NCBI GenBank assembly: GCA_024641095.1
Contig: JAHEDR010000001.1
Coordinates: 322,387 to 386,386, forward strand
Source of the DNA: Rhodoluna sp.
GTDB lineage: Bacteria; Actinomycetota; Actinomycetes; Actinomycetales; Microbacteriaceae
Direction: 5' to 3'
DNA length: 64,000 nt
In this document: positions 9,783 through 16,819 of the stretch, piece after piece
How the letters are laid out: every line of letters begins with the position of its first letter
Numbering within the stretch: position 1 is the stretch's first letter
The notes under the pieces: generated by a model
Databases searched by the model: none
What the model was told of the DNA's origin: nothing
Seen by the model: only the letters and a program-made list of their open reading frames with translations
Program-made: the position numbers and the translations under genes

Positions 9783-9862
9783 GTCTTTCCTCCTCATTGA
9801 GAAATGCAGTCTCCGTTGACTGCACTTGACACTGGGCGCCACAAATGGGCCCTTGGGATAAA

Positions 9863-9870
9863 TGTATACA
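9863..9870. promoter_or_regulatory. Candidate GntR operator 1 (prpE side)
   Basis: Perfect 8-bp palindrome TGTATACA within AATGTATACAAAG. The GT-N2-AC core fits the usual short operators of FCD-type GntR regulators. It contains the candidate -10 of prpE on the minus strand (TATACA). Confidence 0.65.
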
Positions 9871-9892
9871 AAGAAGCCAGTTAACGAGCCAA
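9863..9892 (-). promoter_or_regulatory. Candidate prpE promoter
   Basis: On the minus strand, -35 TTGGCT (complement of 9887-9892), an 18-bp spacer and -10 TATACA (complement of 9863-9868). Four of six -35 positions match consensus. The -10 sits inside operator 1. Confidence 0.5.
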
Positions 9893-9903
9893 TTTTGCCA
9901 AAT

Positions 9904-9933
9904 ATGACCAAATTGTTATCTGTTTTGTATACA
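9904..9933 (+). promoter_or_regulatory. Candidate gntR-prpDBC promoter
   Basis: -35 ATGACC (9904-9909), an 18-bp spacer and -10 TATACA (9928-9933), the latter inside operator 2. The element spacing is the same as for the opposing prpE promoter. Confidence 0.5.
9926..9933. promoter_or_regulatory. Candidate GntR operator 2 (gntR side)
   Basis: Second perfect TGTATACA, within TTTGTATACACTA, centred 63 bp from operator 1 (about six helical turns). It contains the candidate -10 of the gntR-prpDBC promoter, so binding here would give negative autoregulation. Confidence 0.65.
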
Positions 9934-9973
9934 CTAGCCCTGAAACAACCCGATAATTGCTTTAGGAGGTGCC

Positions 9974-10636
9974 ATGAGAGCAAGCGATAAGGCCTATCAG
10001 GCCCTACTTGAGGACATCGTCGATGGAACTCTGCAGCCAGGCACTTCATTGGCCGAGGTTGAGCAATCCGAACGTTTGGGTGTCTCTAGAACCCCGGTTC
10101 GCGAGGCGCTTTCCCAGTTACGAAAAGATGGCCTAATTGAGCAGACCCGTGGTCGTGGTTTGACCGTTACAGATGTCTCATTGGACGACATCGTGGAACT
10201 GTATGAACTTCGTCAGCCGCTAGAGCAGCAGGCGGCTAAATTGGCTGCCCAGCGTGGCAACACTCAGATTTTTACTCAGTTGGCAGCGGAGTTTAGAAAT
10301 GCCGAACGCCTCATCGAGGGTGGAGATACCGGCATCAAGGCCTATTACAACTTGAACGAGCGTTTGGACCGCGCCATCGAAGATGCAATTGCTAGCCCAT
10401 ACCTAGTTTCGGCCCTCAAGACTCTGCACCTTCACCTGGCAAGAATTCGCCGTCTGTCTCGTCGCGATCCAATTCGCCTCAAGGCCGCTGCAATCGAAAC
10501 CTTAGTGATCATCGAAGCAATCGTTGATCGCAATTCTGAACTAGCTGCCAGTGCCACAGCCGTGCACATGCAGCAAAGCCTAAGAAACGCCCTCGAGACC
10601 GCTCGGTCTAGAGCAGTAACCGAACGAGTCGCCTGA
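9974..10636 (+). CDS. FCD-type GntR transcriptional regulator of the prp locus
   Basis: A 220-aa regulator. The N-terminal winged helix ([21 protein letters not shown], then [11 protein letters not shown] wing) is followed by an all-helical FCD ligand domain. A near-consensus AGGAGGT (9964-9970) precedes ATG 9974. Its position as first gene of the prpDBC unit and divergent from prpE suggests that it senses a propionate-derived ligand such as 2-methylcitrate; this is inference. In the FCD domain the usual FH pair in the first helix appears as LD ([11 protein letters not shown]), so the canonical metal-binding set may be incomplete. Other actinobacteria often use PrpR-type regulators for this pathway. 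Confidence 0.87.
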   Translation: MRASDKAYQALLEDIVDGTLQPGTSLAEVEQSERLGVSRTPVREALSQLRKDGLIEQTRGRGLTVTDVSLDDIVELYELRQPLEQQAAKLAAQRGNTQIFTQLAAEFRNAERLIEGGDTGIKAYYNLNERLDRAIEDAIASPYLVSALKTLHLHLARIRRLSRRDPIRLKAAAIETLVIIEAIVDRNSELAASATAVHMQQSLRNALETARSRAVTERVA

Positions 10637-10659
10637 CTCGAGAGATAAAAGGAGCCGCA

Positions 10660-12183
10660 ATGAAGCTGCACCAAGTTCGTGTTTATAAGAGCGAAGAAAC
10701 TCTTGAGCGCAAAGATCAACTTGCCTGGAAAATTGCCGAGGTAGCGGCAGATCCGGTTGCAGTTTCTCCAGAGGTGACCGAGATGGTTATCAATCGTTTG
10801 ATTGACAACGCATCGGTTGCAGCGGCATCGCTAACCCGCAAGCCAGTTGTGTCTGCGCGTTCTCAGGCAATGGCTCACCCAAAGAGTTCAAACGGTGCCG
10901 GTGCAAATGTTTTTGGTGAAGCGGCAGATATGCGTGTGTCTGCAGAGTGGGCAGCCTGGGCAAACGGCGTAGCAGTTCGAGAACTTGACTACCACGACAC
11001 TTTCTTGGCGGCAGATTACTCACACCCTGGCGACAACATTCCGCCGATTCTTGCTGTTTCTCAGCACATGGGTGTAAATGGAGCCGACCTAATCCGAGGC
11101 ATTGCAACCGGTTATGAAATTCAAGTTGATCTAGTTCGCGCGATTTGTTTACACAAACACAAGATCGATCACGTTGCTCACTTAGGCCCATCGGCTGCTG
11201 CCGGTATTGGAACAATGTTGAAGCTTCCAGTTGAAACAATCTTCCAGGCAGTAGGTCAGGCTTTGCACACCACAACCGCAACCCGCCAATCACGCAAAGG
11301 TGAGATCTCAAGCTGGAAGGCTCACGCCCCAGCCTTCGCGGGCAAGATGGCGGTAGAAGCAGTAGATCGCGCAATGCGCGGTGAAACAAGCCCAACTCCA
11401 ATCTACGAAGGTGAAGACGGAGTAATAGCTTGGATGCTTGATGGTGCCGAAGCCAATTACCAGGTGCCGCTTCCAGAAAAGGGTGAGGCAAAACGATCAA
11501 TCCTAGACACCTACACAAAGGAACACTCAGCCGAGTACCAGGCACAGGCTTGGATTGATTTGGCTAGAAAGTTGAACCGCGAGCATCCAGAAATCACCGA
11601 TCCTAAAAATGTTGAATCGGTGGTAATTCACACTTCACACCACACTCACTATGTGATTGGTTCAGGAGCAAACGATCCGCAGAAATACGATCCAACTGCA
11701 AGTCGCGAGACTCTTGATCACTCAATTCCATACATCTTCACTGTGGCTCTTCAGGACGGCGCATGGCACCACGTTGATAGCTATGCTCCAACTCGTGCTG
11801 CACGGCCTGACACTGTTGAACTGTGGAACAAGACCACAACTCTTGAAGACAAAGAGTGGACTCGTCGCTACCACTCAATTGACCCAGTTGAAAAGGCATT
11901 TGGTGGGCGCGTTGAGGTGACCCTGAAGGATGGCTCCAAGATTGTTGACGAGATTGCCGTTGCCGATGCGCACCCACTTGGCGCAAAGCCATTTGCACGC
12001 GAGCAGTACATTCAGAAGTTCAAGACACTAGCTGCAGACGTTCTTGATGCTGCTGAGATTGACCGCTTCCTGAATCTGGTTCAGCGACTACCGGAACTAA
12101 CCGCTGATGAAGTGAACGGCTTGACCATTGTGGCTAAGGCTGGGGTGCTGGCTGCGGCGCCTGCACCTAAAGGAATTTTCTAA
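10660..12183 (+). CDS. prpD: 2-methylcitrate dehydratase
   Basis: MmgE/PrpD family enzyme of 507 aa that dehydrates 2-methylcitrate in the methylcitrate cycle. PrpD-type segments are visible, including [30 protein letters not shown] and the HPLGAKPF stretch. The length matches PrpD (about 480-510). AAAGGAG lies 7-8 nt before the ATG. The TAA stop shares its last A with the prpB ATG, so prpD and prpB are coupled. The assignment is strengthened by prpB and prpC directly after it. Confidence 0.93.
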   Translation: MKLHQVRVYKSEETLERKDQLAWKIAEVAADPVAVSPEVTEMVINRLIDNASVAAASLTRKPVVSARSQAMAHPKSSNGAGANVFGEAADMRVSAEWAAWANGVAVRELDYHDTFLAADYSHPGDNIPPILAVSQHMGVNGADLIRGIATGYEIQVDLVRAICLHKHKIDHVAHLGPSAAAGIGTMLKLPVETIFQAVGQALHTTTATRQSRKGEISSWKAHAPAFAGKMAVEAVDRAMRGETSPTPIYEGEDGVIAWMLDGAEANYQVPLPEKGEAKRSILDTYTKEHSAEYQAQAWIDLARKLNREHPEITDPKNVESVVIHTSHHTHYVIGSGANDPQKYDPTASRETLDHSIPYIFTVALQDGAWHHVDSYAPTRAARPDTVELWNKTTTLEDKEWTRRYHSIDPVEKAFGGRVEVTLKDGSKIVDEIAVADAHPLGAKPFAREQYIQKFKTLAADVLDAAEIDRFLNLVQRLPELTADEVNGLTIVAKAGVLAAAPAPKGIF

Positions 12184-13094
12184 TGCTCTATGCCAAAACC
12201 ACTCCAGCTGAAAAGCGCCGCATCTTTCGCGAGCGTTTGGCCAGCGGCGAGCTCTTGCAGTTGCCCGGAGTATTCAATCCGCTGTCCGCAAAGTTAATTC
12301 AAGAAAAAGGCTTCGATGGAATCTACATCTCTGGAGCTGTGTTGGCGGCCGAGTTGGGATTACCAGACATTGGTCTAACCACGCTCACCGAGGTGGCAGT
12401 ACGTTCTCAGCAGATCTCTCGCATGACTGATCTGCCGAGCCTGGTAGATGCCGATACCGGTTTTGGTGAGCCTTTGAATCTAGCTAGAACTGTTCAGACT
12501 CTTGAGGACGCTGGCGTATCGGGTATCCACATCGAGGACCAAGTCAACCCAAAGCGCTGCGGTCACCTAGATGGCAAGGCAGTTGTTGATCAAGAAACTG
12601 CGGTAAAGCGAATCGCCTCGGCGGTTGATGCAAGGCGCGATGAGAATTTGTTGATCATGGCTCGCACCGATATCCGCGGGGTAGAGGACTTGCCTGCTGC
12701 AATCGATAGAGCCAAGCGTTTGGTTGATGCAGGCGCAGATGCGATTTTTCCTGAGGCCATGAAGGACCTTTCGGAATTCGAAGCAATGCGCAAGGCAATT
12801 GACGTTCCAATCTTGGCCAACATGACCGAGTTTGGTAAGAGCGAATTGTTCACCAAAAAGCAATTGGCTGACATCGGAATCAACATTGTGATCTACCCGG
12901 TTTCGCTTTTGCGATTGGCTATGGGCGCTGCAATGCGCGGACTAGATGCCTTGGCTCAAGATGGCAACCTTCAAGCCGTAGTACCAGAGATGCAAACCAG
13001 GGCAGAGCTTTACGAGTTACTCGACTACGAGGCTTACAACCAGTTTGATTCAGGAATTTTCAATTTCAATTTAGACAATCACACCAAGCACTAA
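12183..13094 (+). CDS. prpB: 2-methylisocitrate lyase
   Basis: Isocitrate lyase/PEP mutase superfamily, 303 aa, cleaving 2-methylisocitrate to pyruvate and succinate. The signature loop KRCGH (residues 124-128, catalytic Cys126) and the metal-site segment VDADTGFG (88-95) are intact. The length is typical for PrpB and much shorter than isocitrate lyase AceA. ATG 12183 overlaps the prpD stop by one base. Confidence 0.95.
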   Translation: MLYAKTTPAEKRRIFRERLASGELLQLPGVFNPLSAKLIQEKGFDGIYISGAVLAAELGLPDIGLTTLTEVAVRSQQISRMTDLPSLVDADTGFGEPLNLARTVQTLEDAGVSGIHIEDQVNPKRCGHLDGKAVVDQETAVKRIASAVDARRDENLLIMARTDIRGVEDLPAAIDRAKRLVDAGADAIFPEAMKDLSEFEAMRKAIDVPILANMTEFGKSELFTKKQLADIGINIVIYPVSLLRLAMGAAMRGLDALAQDGNLQAVVPEMQTRAELYELLDYEAYNQFDSGIFNFNLDNHTKH

Positions 13095-13128
13095 TCTGCA
13101 TTACCTAGCAAAATCGCAAAGGAGCGAG

Positions 13129-14253
13129 ATGAGCGAGCAACAGGAAATTTATAAAGGTCTTGCCGGAGTACCGGTTGACTACACCGCAATCTCAAAAGTT
13201 AATCCAGAAAGCAACTCGCTTTTGTATCGCGGTTATCCGGTGCAAGAGTTAGCTGCTCAAAAGAGTTTTGAAGAGGTTGCATGGTTGCTGTGGAAGGGTG
13301 AGCTTCCAAACAGTGATGAGCTTGCTGGTTTTGTAAAGCAAGAGCGTGCGCTTCGTGCCCTTGATCCGGTGGTAAAGAAAGTCATTGACGACCTACCGTT
13401 GACCGCACACCCTATGGATGTCGTTCGTACCGCGGTAAGCGTGATTGGTGCCATGGACCCAGATGTGGAAGATTCCAGCCCTGCCGGAAATCTTGCCAAG
13501 TCAATTCGCCTATTTGCAAAGTTGCCTGCGGTTGTTTCTTATGATCAACGTCGTCGCCGCGGCCAAGAGCTCATTGAGCCACGTGCCGATTTGGATTATT
13601 CAGAGAACTTTCTATGGATGACCTTTGGCGAAATACCTGAAGCCGTTGTGGTGGATGCGTTCAGAATTTCACTTGTGCTGTATGCGGAGCACTCATTCAA
13701 TGCCTCAACATTTACTGCCAGGGTCATTTCTTCAACTCTTTCTGATCTCTACTCTGCAGTTACCGGTGCAGTTGGTGCCTTGAAGGGGCCTCTGCACGGC
13801 GGAGCTAACGAAGCTGTATTGCACATCTTTAATGAGATTGGTTTTGGGCCTGATGCCGCAGCACGGTCCGAGGCATGGCTTGAAAAGGCTCTCGCAGAAA
13901 AACGAAAGATTATGGGCTTTGGTCACCGTGTTTACAAGAAAGGTGATTCAAGAGTTCCAACCATGCGTGCTGCAATGGTCAAGCTGATTGATTATTACAA
14001 CCGCCCAGATGTGCTGGAACTCTATGTAGGCCTTGAAGCGGCCATGACCGAACGCAAGGGAATTTTGCCAAACCTTGATTACCCTTCTGGTCCGGCATAT
14101 CACTTGATGGGGTTTGACACTCTTACCTTCACTCCAATCTTTGTTGCTGCTCGCATCACCGGCTGGACTGCACACATCATGGAGCAATTGTCATCTAACG
14201 CTTTGATTAGACCGCTTTCGGTTTACAACGGAGTAGACGAGCGACACCTCTAG
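13129..14253 (+). CDS. prpC: 2-methylcitrate synthase
   Basis: Citrate synthase-family enzyme of 374 aa, condensing propionyl-CoA with oxaloacetate. Catalytic residues are recognisable: His223 in LHGGANEAV, His266 in GFGHRVYKKGD and Asp317 in NLDYPSG. The short length and its place as last gene of prpDBC favour methylcitrate synthase over the housekeeping citrate synthase, though such enzymes often accept both substrates. AAAGGAG lies before the ATG. Confidence 0.92.
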   Translation: MSEQQEIYKGLAGVPVDYTAISKVNPESNSLLYRGYPVQELAAQKSFEEVAWLLWKGELPNSDELAGFVKQERALRALDPVVKKVIDDLPLTAHPMDVVRTAVSVIGAMDPDVEDSSPAGNLAKSIRLFAKLPAVVSYDQRRRRGQELIEPRADLDYSENFLWMTFGEIPEAVVVDAFRISLVLYAEHSFNASTFTARVISSTLSDLYSAVTGAVGALKGPLHGGANEAVLHIFNEIGFGPDAAARSEAWLEKALAEKRKIMGFGHRVYKKGDSRVPTMRAAMVKLIDYYNRPDVLELYVGLEAAMTERKGILPNLDYPSGPAYHLMGFDTLTFTPIFVAARITGWTAHIMEQLSSNALIRPLSVYNGVDERHL

Positions 14254-14304
14254 GCGGTGAGTTTCACTCGAGCCTGAAACTTTGCTCGACGGTCAACTCG
14301 CCGC
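14254..14304 (+). terminator. Possible structured end of the prp operon
   Basis: Directly after the prpC stop, GCGGTGAG (14254-14261) can pair with CTCGCCGC (14297-14304), with one G:U pair, and an inner TTTC/GAAA stem can form. No U-run follows, so intrinsic termination is uncertain; it could instead stabilise the 3' end. Confidence 0.3.
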
Positions 14305-14340
14305 TATCGGGCAGAGATAGGTGAGCGAACCTTATTCACG

Positions 14341-14353
14341 TAAAATCGGCAAC
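14341..14353 (+). promoter_or_regulatory. Candidate -10 of a leaderless pgsA mRNA
   Basis: TAAAAT at 14341-14346 lies 7 nt before ATG 14354 with no Shine-Dalgarno between. In actinobacteria a TANNNT box at this distance often gives a transcript starting at the A of ATG. This is the main reason for choosing ATG 14354 over GTG 14321. Confidence 0.4.
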
Positions 14354-14947
14354 ATGAGCAACCAGCCAACGCTAAGCATGAAAGAGCAGTTCATGACTGT
14401 TCCAAACATGTTGAGCATGCTCAGGTTGGCGTTCGTTCCGGTTTTTCTTTACCTATTGCTGCACGAGCGTTACCTCGTGGCAATTGTGGTGTTGGCGCTT
14501 TCAAGCCTCACCGATTACCTCGACGGATATTTCGCTAGAAAATTCAATCAGGTAACTCGTCTTGGTCAACTGCTTGATCCGGCTGCCGACAGGCTCTACA
14601 TTTTTTCAACATTGATTGGGCTAAGCATCACCGGAATAGTTCCAGTCTGGCTGGCTCTGGTAATCATCGCGCGCGATGTTGTTTTGGCCGTTGCTTATCC
14701 AATTTTGGCTACCCACGGATACGGCCCATTGCCAGTTCATTACCTGGGCAAGACCGGCACCTTTGCTCTGCTCTACGCATTCCCACTTTTGTTGATGGCC
14801 TACATTTGGGAACCGGCAGCTTTTGTGCTTGAGCCGCTGGCCTGGGCCTTCGCTCTTTGGGGAGTGGGCCTGTACTGGTGGGGAGCTTATGTTTACCTCC
14901 GTCAGGTTCGTGACGTAGTGAAAAATAGGCCCTCAAAAACCCATTAG
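14354..14947 (+). CDS. CDP-alcohol phosphatidyltransferase, PgsA-like
   Basis: Integral membrane phospholipid synthase of 197 aa with about five to six hydrophobic segments. The full CDP-alcohol phosphotransferase motif is present: Asp54, Asp57-Gly58, Ala61-Arg62, Gly71, Asp75 and Asp79. Most likely it makes phosphatidylglycerol phosphate or a related anionic lipid (mycobacterial PgsA2/Rv1822 lies in a comparable position before garA). The substrate cannot be read from sequence. GTG 14321 would add 11 residues; ATG 14354 fits a leaderless start. Confidence 0.82.
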   Translation: MSNQPTLSMKEQFMTVPNMLSMLRLAFVPVFLYLLLHERYLVAIVVLALSSLTDYLDGYFARKFNQVTRLGQLLDPAADRLYIFSTLIGLSITGIVPVWLALVIIARDVVLAVAYPILATHGYGPLPVHYLGKTGTFALLYAFPLLLMAYIWEPAAFVLEPLAWAFALWGVGLYWWGAYVYLRQVRDVVKNRPSKTH

Positions 14948-14975
14948 GCTATTGCTCTAAGGAGTAGCAGCAGAA

Positions 14976-15428
14976 ATGGAATCAGCAGAATTGGGCTTTG
15001 GGGGCTCGTCCGATGAGGTCGAATCCACCGCCGTTTTCAGCTCAGACCTACTCGCAGAATCTGGCCCTTACCTAAATAACGAAGAGCAAAAAGCCATCGA
15101 AGCTTTGCCTTCCGGTTCGGCCCTTCTTATTGTTCAGCGCGGCCCAAACGAGGGTTCAAGATTCCTTCTTGATCAAGACGTCACCACTGTTGGCCGTCAC
15201 CCAAACGCCGATATCTTCTTGGACGATGTAACCGTTTCTCGTCGCCACGCAGAGTTTCACCGCCACGGCAAAACCTTCCAGGTTAAGGACCTTGCTTCAC
15301 TCAATGGAACCTATTACGACGGGGTTCGAATTGAGGCGGCAATTCTTGAAGACGGCTCAGAAGTTCAAATCGGCAAATTCCGTCTAACTTTTTACGCTTC
15401 AAAAGCAGATGTGACTGAGGCCAACTAA
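14976..15428 (+). CDS. garA: FHA-domain protein, GarA/OdhI-like
   Basis: A 150-aa cytosolic phosphopeptide-binding protein. The FHA domain covers about residues 65-140 (VGRHPNADIFLDD, VSRRHAEF, LASLNGTYYDG). The N-terminal tail holds VESTAVF, which corresponds to the kinase-targeted ETTSVF motif of mycobacterial GarA; Thr18 would be the phospho-acceptor. GarA/OdhI inhibits 2-oxoglutarate dehydrogenase and related enzymes until Ser/Thr kinases phosphorylate it (established for mycobacteria and corynebacteria; inferred here). The stop overlaps the next ATG by one base. AAGGAG lies about 11 nt before the ATG. Confidence 0.87.
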   Translation: MESAELGFGGSSDEVESTAVFSSDLLAESGPYLNNEEQKAIEALPSGSALLIVQRGPNEGSRFLLDQDVTTVGRHPNADIFLDDVTVSRRHAEFHRHGKTFQVKDLASLNGTYYDGVRIEAAILEDGSEVQIGKFRLTFYASKADVTEAN

Positions 15429-16138
15429 TGGCACAGCCAGCAAACCTTTCAAACGCAAAACTTTCATCGGTTCGTGCGGTAAAACTTTTCAACATTGGTC
15501 AAGTTCTAAATGTTCTTAGCCCAGATTTTCCAGATCTAACCCCGTCAAAGCTTCGCTTTCTTGAAGAGCAGGGTCTAGTTACTCCGCAGCGCACGCCATC
15601 GGGTTATCGCAAGTTCACCGAGCTAGACATTGAGCGCATTCAAATCGTTCTTGAGTTACAGCGCGATCAGTACCTGCCTCTAAAGGTCATTCGCAACTAC
15701 CTAGCCGACCTTGACGAAGGAAAGCAGCCAAGCTTGCCTGGCGGTTCAGTAAACCCTCAGCACTTGCGTCAGAGCCGCGGCAAGAAGCTAACTCGCATTG
15801 AGCTAGTTGCCGAAACCGCAATCACCGATGCCCTTATTCAAGAGGCCCAGGATGTTCTGCTTTTGAACCAGGAACCTTTTGAGGCAGCAGATGTTGAGAT
15901 TGCTCGCGCAATCGTGCACCTGCAGCGTTTTGGAATCCAGCCTCGTCACCTTCGTGGCATAAAGGCCTCGGCCGAACGCGAAATTGGCATCATTGAGGGA
16001 GTGGTTGCTCCTGTTTTGGGCAAAAACGACACCGCAAGCCGTTCAAGAGCCGCTCACTACGCAGCCGAAATCGAGAATCAGTTCTCAACTATCCGTGCCG
16101 AGCTGATTCGCTCGGTTATCGGCAAAATTGATGGCTAA
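15428..16138 (+). CDS. ftsR: MerR-family regulator, FtsR (Rv1828)-like
   Basis: A 236-aa MerR protein with an N-terminal helix-turn-helix (TPSKLRFLEEQGLVTPQRTPSGYRKFTELDIERI) and a long C-terminal effector region with no cysteine cluster. Its position directly after garA and before a second merR matches Rv1828, whose corynebacterial homologue FtsR activates ftsZ. Control of the ftsZ gene at 48034 is therefore plausible but unproven here. It is coupled to garA through a TAATG junction. Confidence 0.8.
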   Translation: MAQPANLSNAKLSSVRAVKLFNIGQVLNVLSPDFPDLTPSKLRFLEEQGLVTPQRTPSGYRKFTELDIERIQIVLELQRDQYLPLKVIRNYLADLDEGKQPSLPGGSVNPQHLRQSRGKKLTRIELVAETAITDALIQEAQDVLLLNQEPFEAADVEIARAIVHLQRFGIQPRHLRGIKASAEREIGIIEGVVAPVLGKNDTASRSRAAHYAAEIENQFSTIRAELIRSVIGKIDG

Positions 16139-16164
16139 AACCCTTTACTTACTGGCGACACGCC

Positions 16165-16180
16165 GTTAATTTAAATTAAC
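16165..16180. promoter_or_regulatory. 16-bp perfect palindrome upstream of the second merR
   Basis: GTTAATTTAAATTAAC, a fully symmetric, purely AT-core dyad in the 114-bp gap between the two merR genes. It is operator-like; which protein binds is unknown. Confidence 0.45.
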
Positions 16181-16217
16181 CCATGATACTCGTGAAAGCG
16201 GCAACAATTAAACCTGT

Positions 16218-16237
16218 ACTTGAACGTTAGATTAAGT
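16218..16237. promoter_or_regulatory. Imperfect dyad just upstream of the second merR
   Basis: ACTTGAACGTTAGATTAAGT pairs at 6 of 10 positions (ACTT...AAGT outer arms) and ends 15 nt before ATG 16253. MerR regulators commonly bind dyads within their own promoter, so this is a candidate autoregulatory site. Confidence 0.35.
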
Positions 16238-16252
16238 CAGAAGGGAGCCTAA

Positions 16253-16801
16253 ATGTCATCTACCGAAGACAATGCTCCTGCTGCGTACGCTTCAGACATG
16301 CTTTTCACCGATGGCCTGCCATCGAACGACCCAAAGGTTGGTTACCGCGGAACTTCAGCGGCTACCGCATGTGGCATCAGCTACCGCCAGCTTGATTACT
16401 GGGACCGCACCGGACTGGTTCAGCCAAGCGTTCGTGGGGCTGCTGGTTCGGGTTCACAGCGTCTTTACGCATTCCGCGACATCTTGGTTCTAAAGCTGGT
16501 TAAGCGCCTGCTAGACACCGGTGTATCGCTTCAGCAGATTCGTATTGCGGTTGATCAACTTCGCGCAGCAGGCATCAACGACCTGGCAACCATCACCCTG
16601 ATGTCAGACGGTGCTCGCGTTTACCTTTGCACCACTCAAGACGAGGTTATGGACCTTCTAAGCCGCGGTCAGGGTGTATTCGGAATTGCAGTTGGTCGCG
16701 TACTTCGTGAGGTTGAGGCTTCTCTAATCAACATGAAGGAAAACAACATCGATGATGTTGATGAGCTTGCAGCTCGACGTCAGATTCGCAAAGCGGTCTA
16801 A
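16253..16801 (+). CDS. MerR-family regulator, Rv1830-like
   Basis: A 182-aa MerR protein. The HTH reads ATACGISYRQLDYWDRTGLVQPS, with FRDILVLKLVKRLLDTGVSLQQIRIAV forming the rest of the DNA-binding module. Its pairing with the FtsR-like gene matches mycobacterial Rv1828-Rv1830. In that locus a bifunctional nuclease gene (Rv1829 type) lies between the two; here only a 114-bp regulatory gap remains. AAGGGAG (16241-16247) precedes ATG 16253. Confidence 0.85.
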   Translation: MSSTEDNAPAAYASDMLFTDGLPSNDPKVGYRGTSAATACGISYRQLDYWDRTGLVQPSVRGAAGSGSQRLYAFRDILVLKLVKRLLDTGVSLQQIRIAVDQLRAAGINDLATITLMSDGARVYLCTTQDEVMDLLSRGQGVFGIAVGRVLREVEASLINMKENNIDDVDELAARRQIRKAV

Positions 16802-16819
16802 ATAAAACGATAAAACTTA

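Larger units (their letters stand above)
9783..9973. promoter_or_regulatory. Divergent prpE / gntR-prpDBC control region
   Basis: A 191-bp region separating the minus-strand prpE from the plus-strand gntR operon. It carries two identical palindromes TGTATACA (9863-9870 and 9926-9933) and two back-to-back promoter candidates described separately. No other gene or RNA is evident. The layout is that of a shared, autoregulated operator for the FCD-GntR regulator encoded next door. Confidence 0.75.

Noticed and set aside
9783-10049. In-frame upstream extension of prpE giving a 724-aa protein
   Set aside because: It would cross the promoter and operator region and the gntR start; ATG 9782 has a strong ribosome site and begins the family-like sequence.
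10790-11545. A 251-aa open frame antisense to prpD
   Set aside because: Leu/Arg-rich composition typical of an antisense shadow; no recognisable motif.
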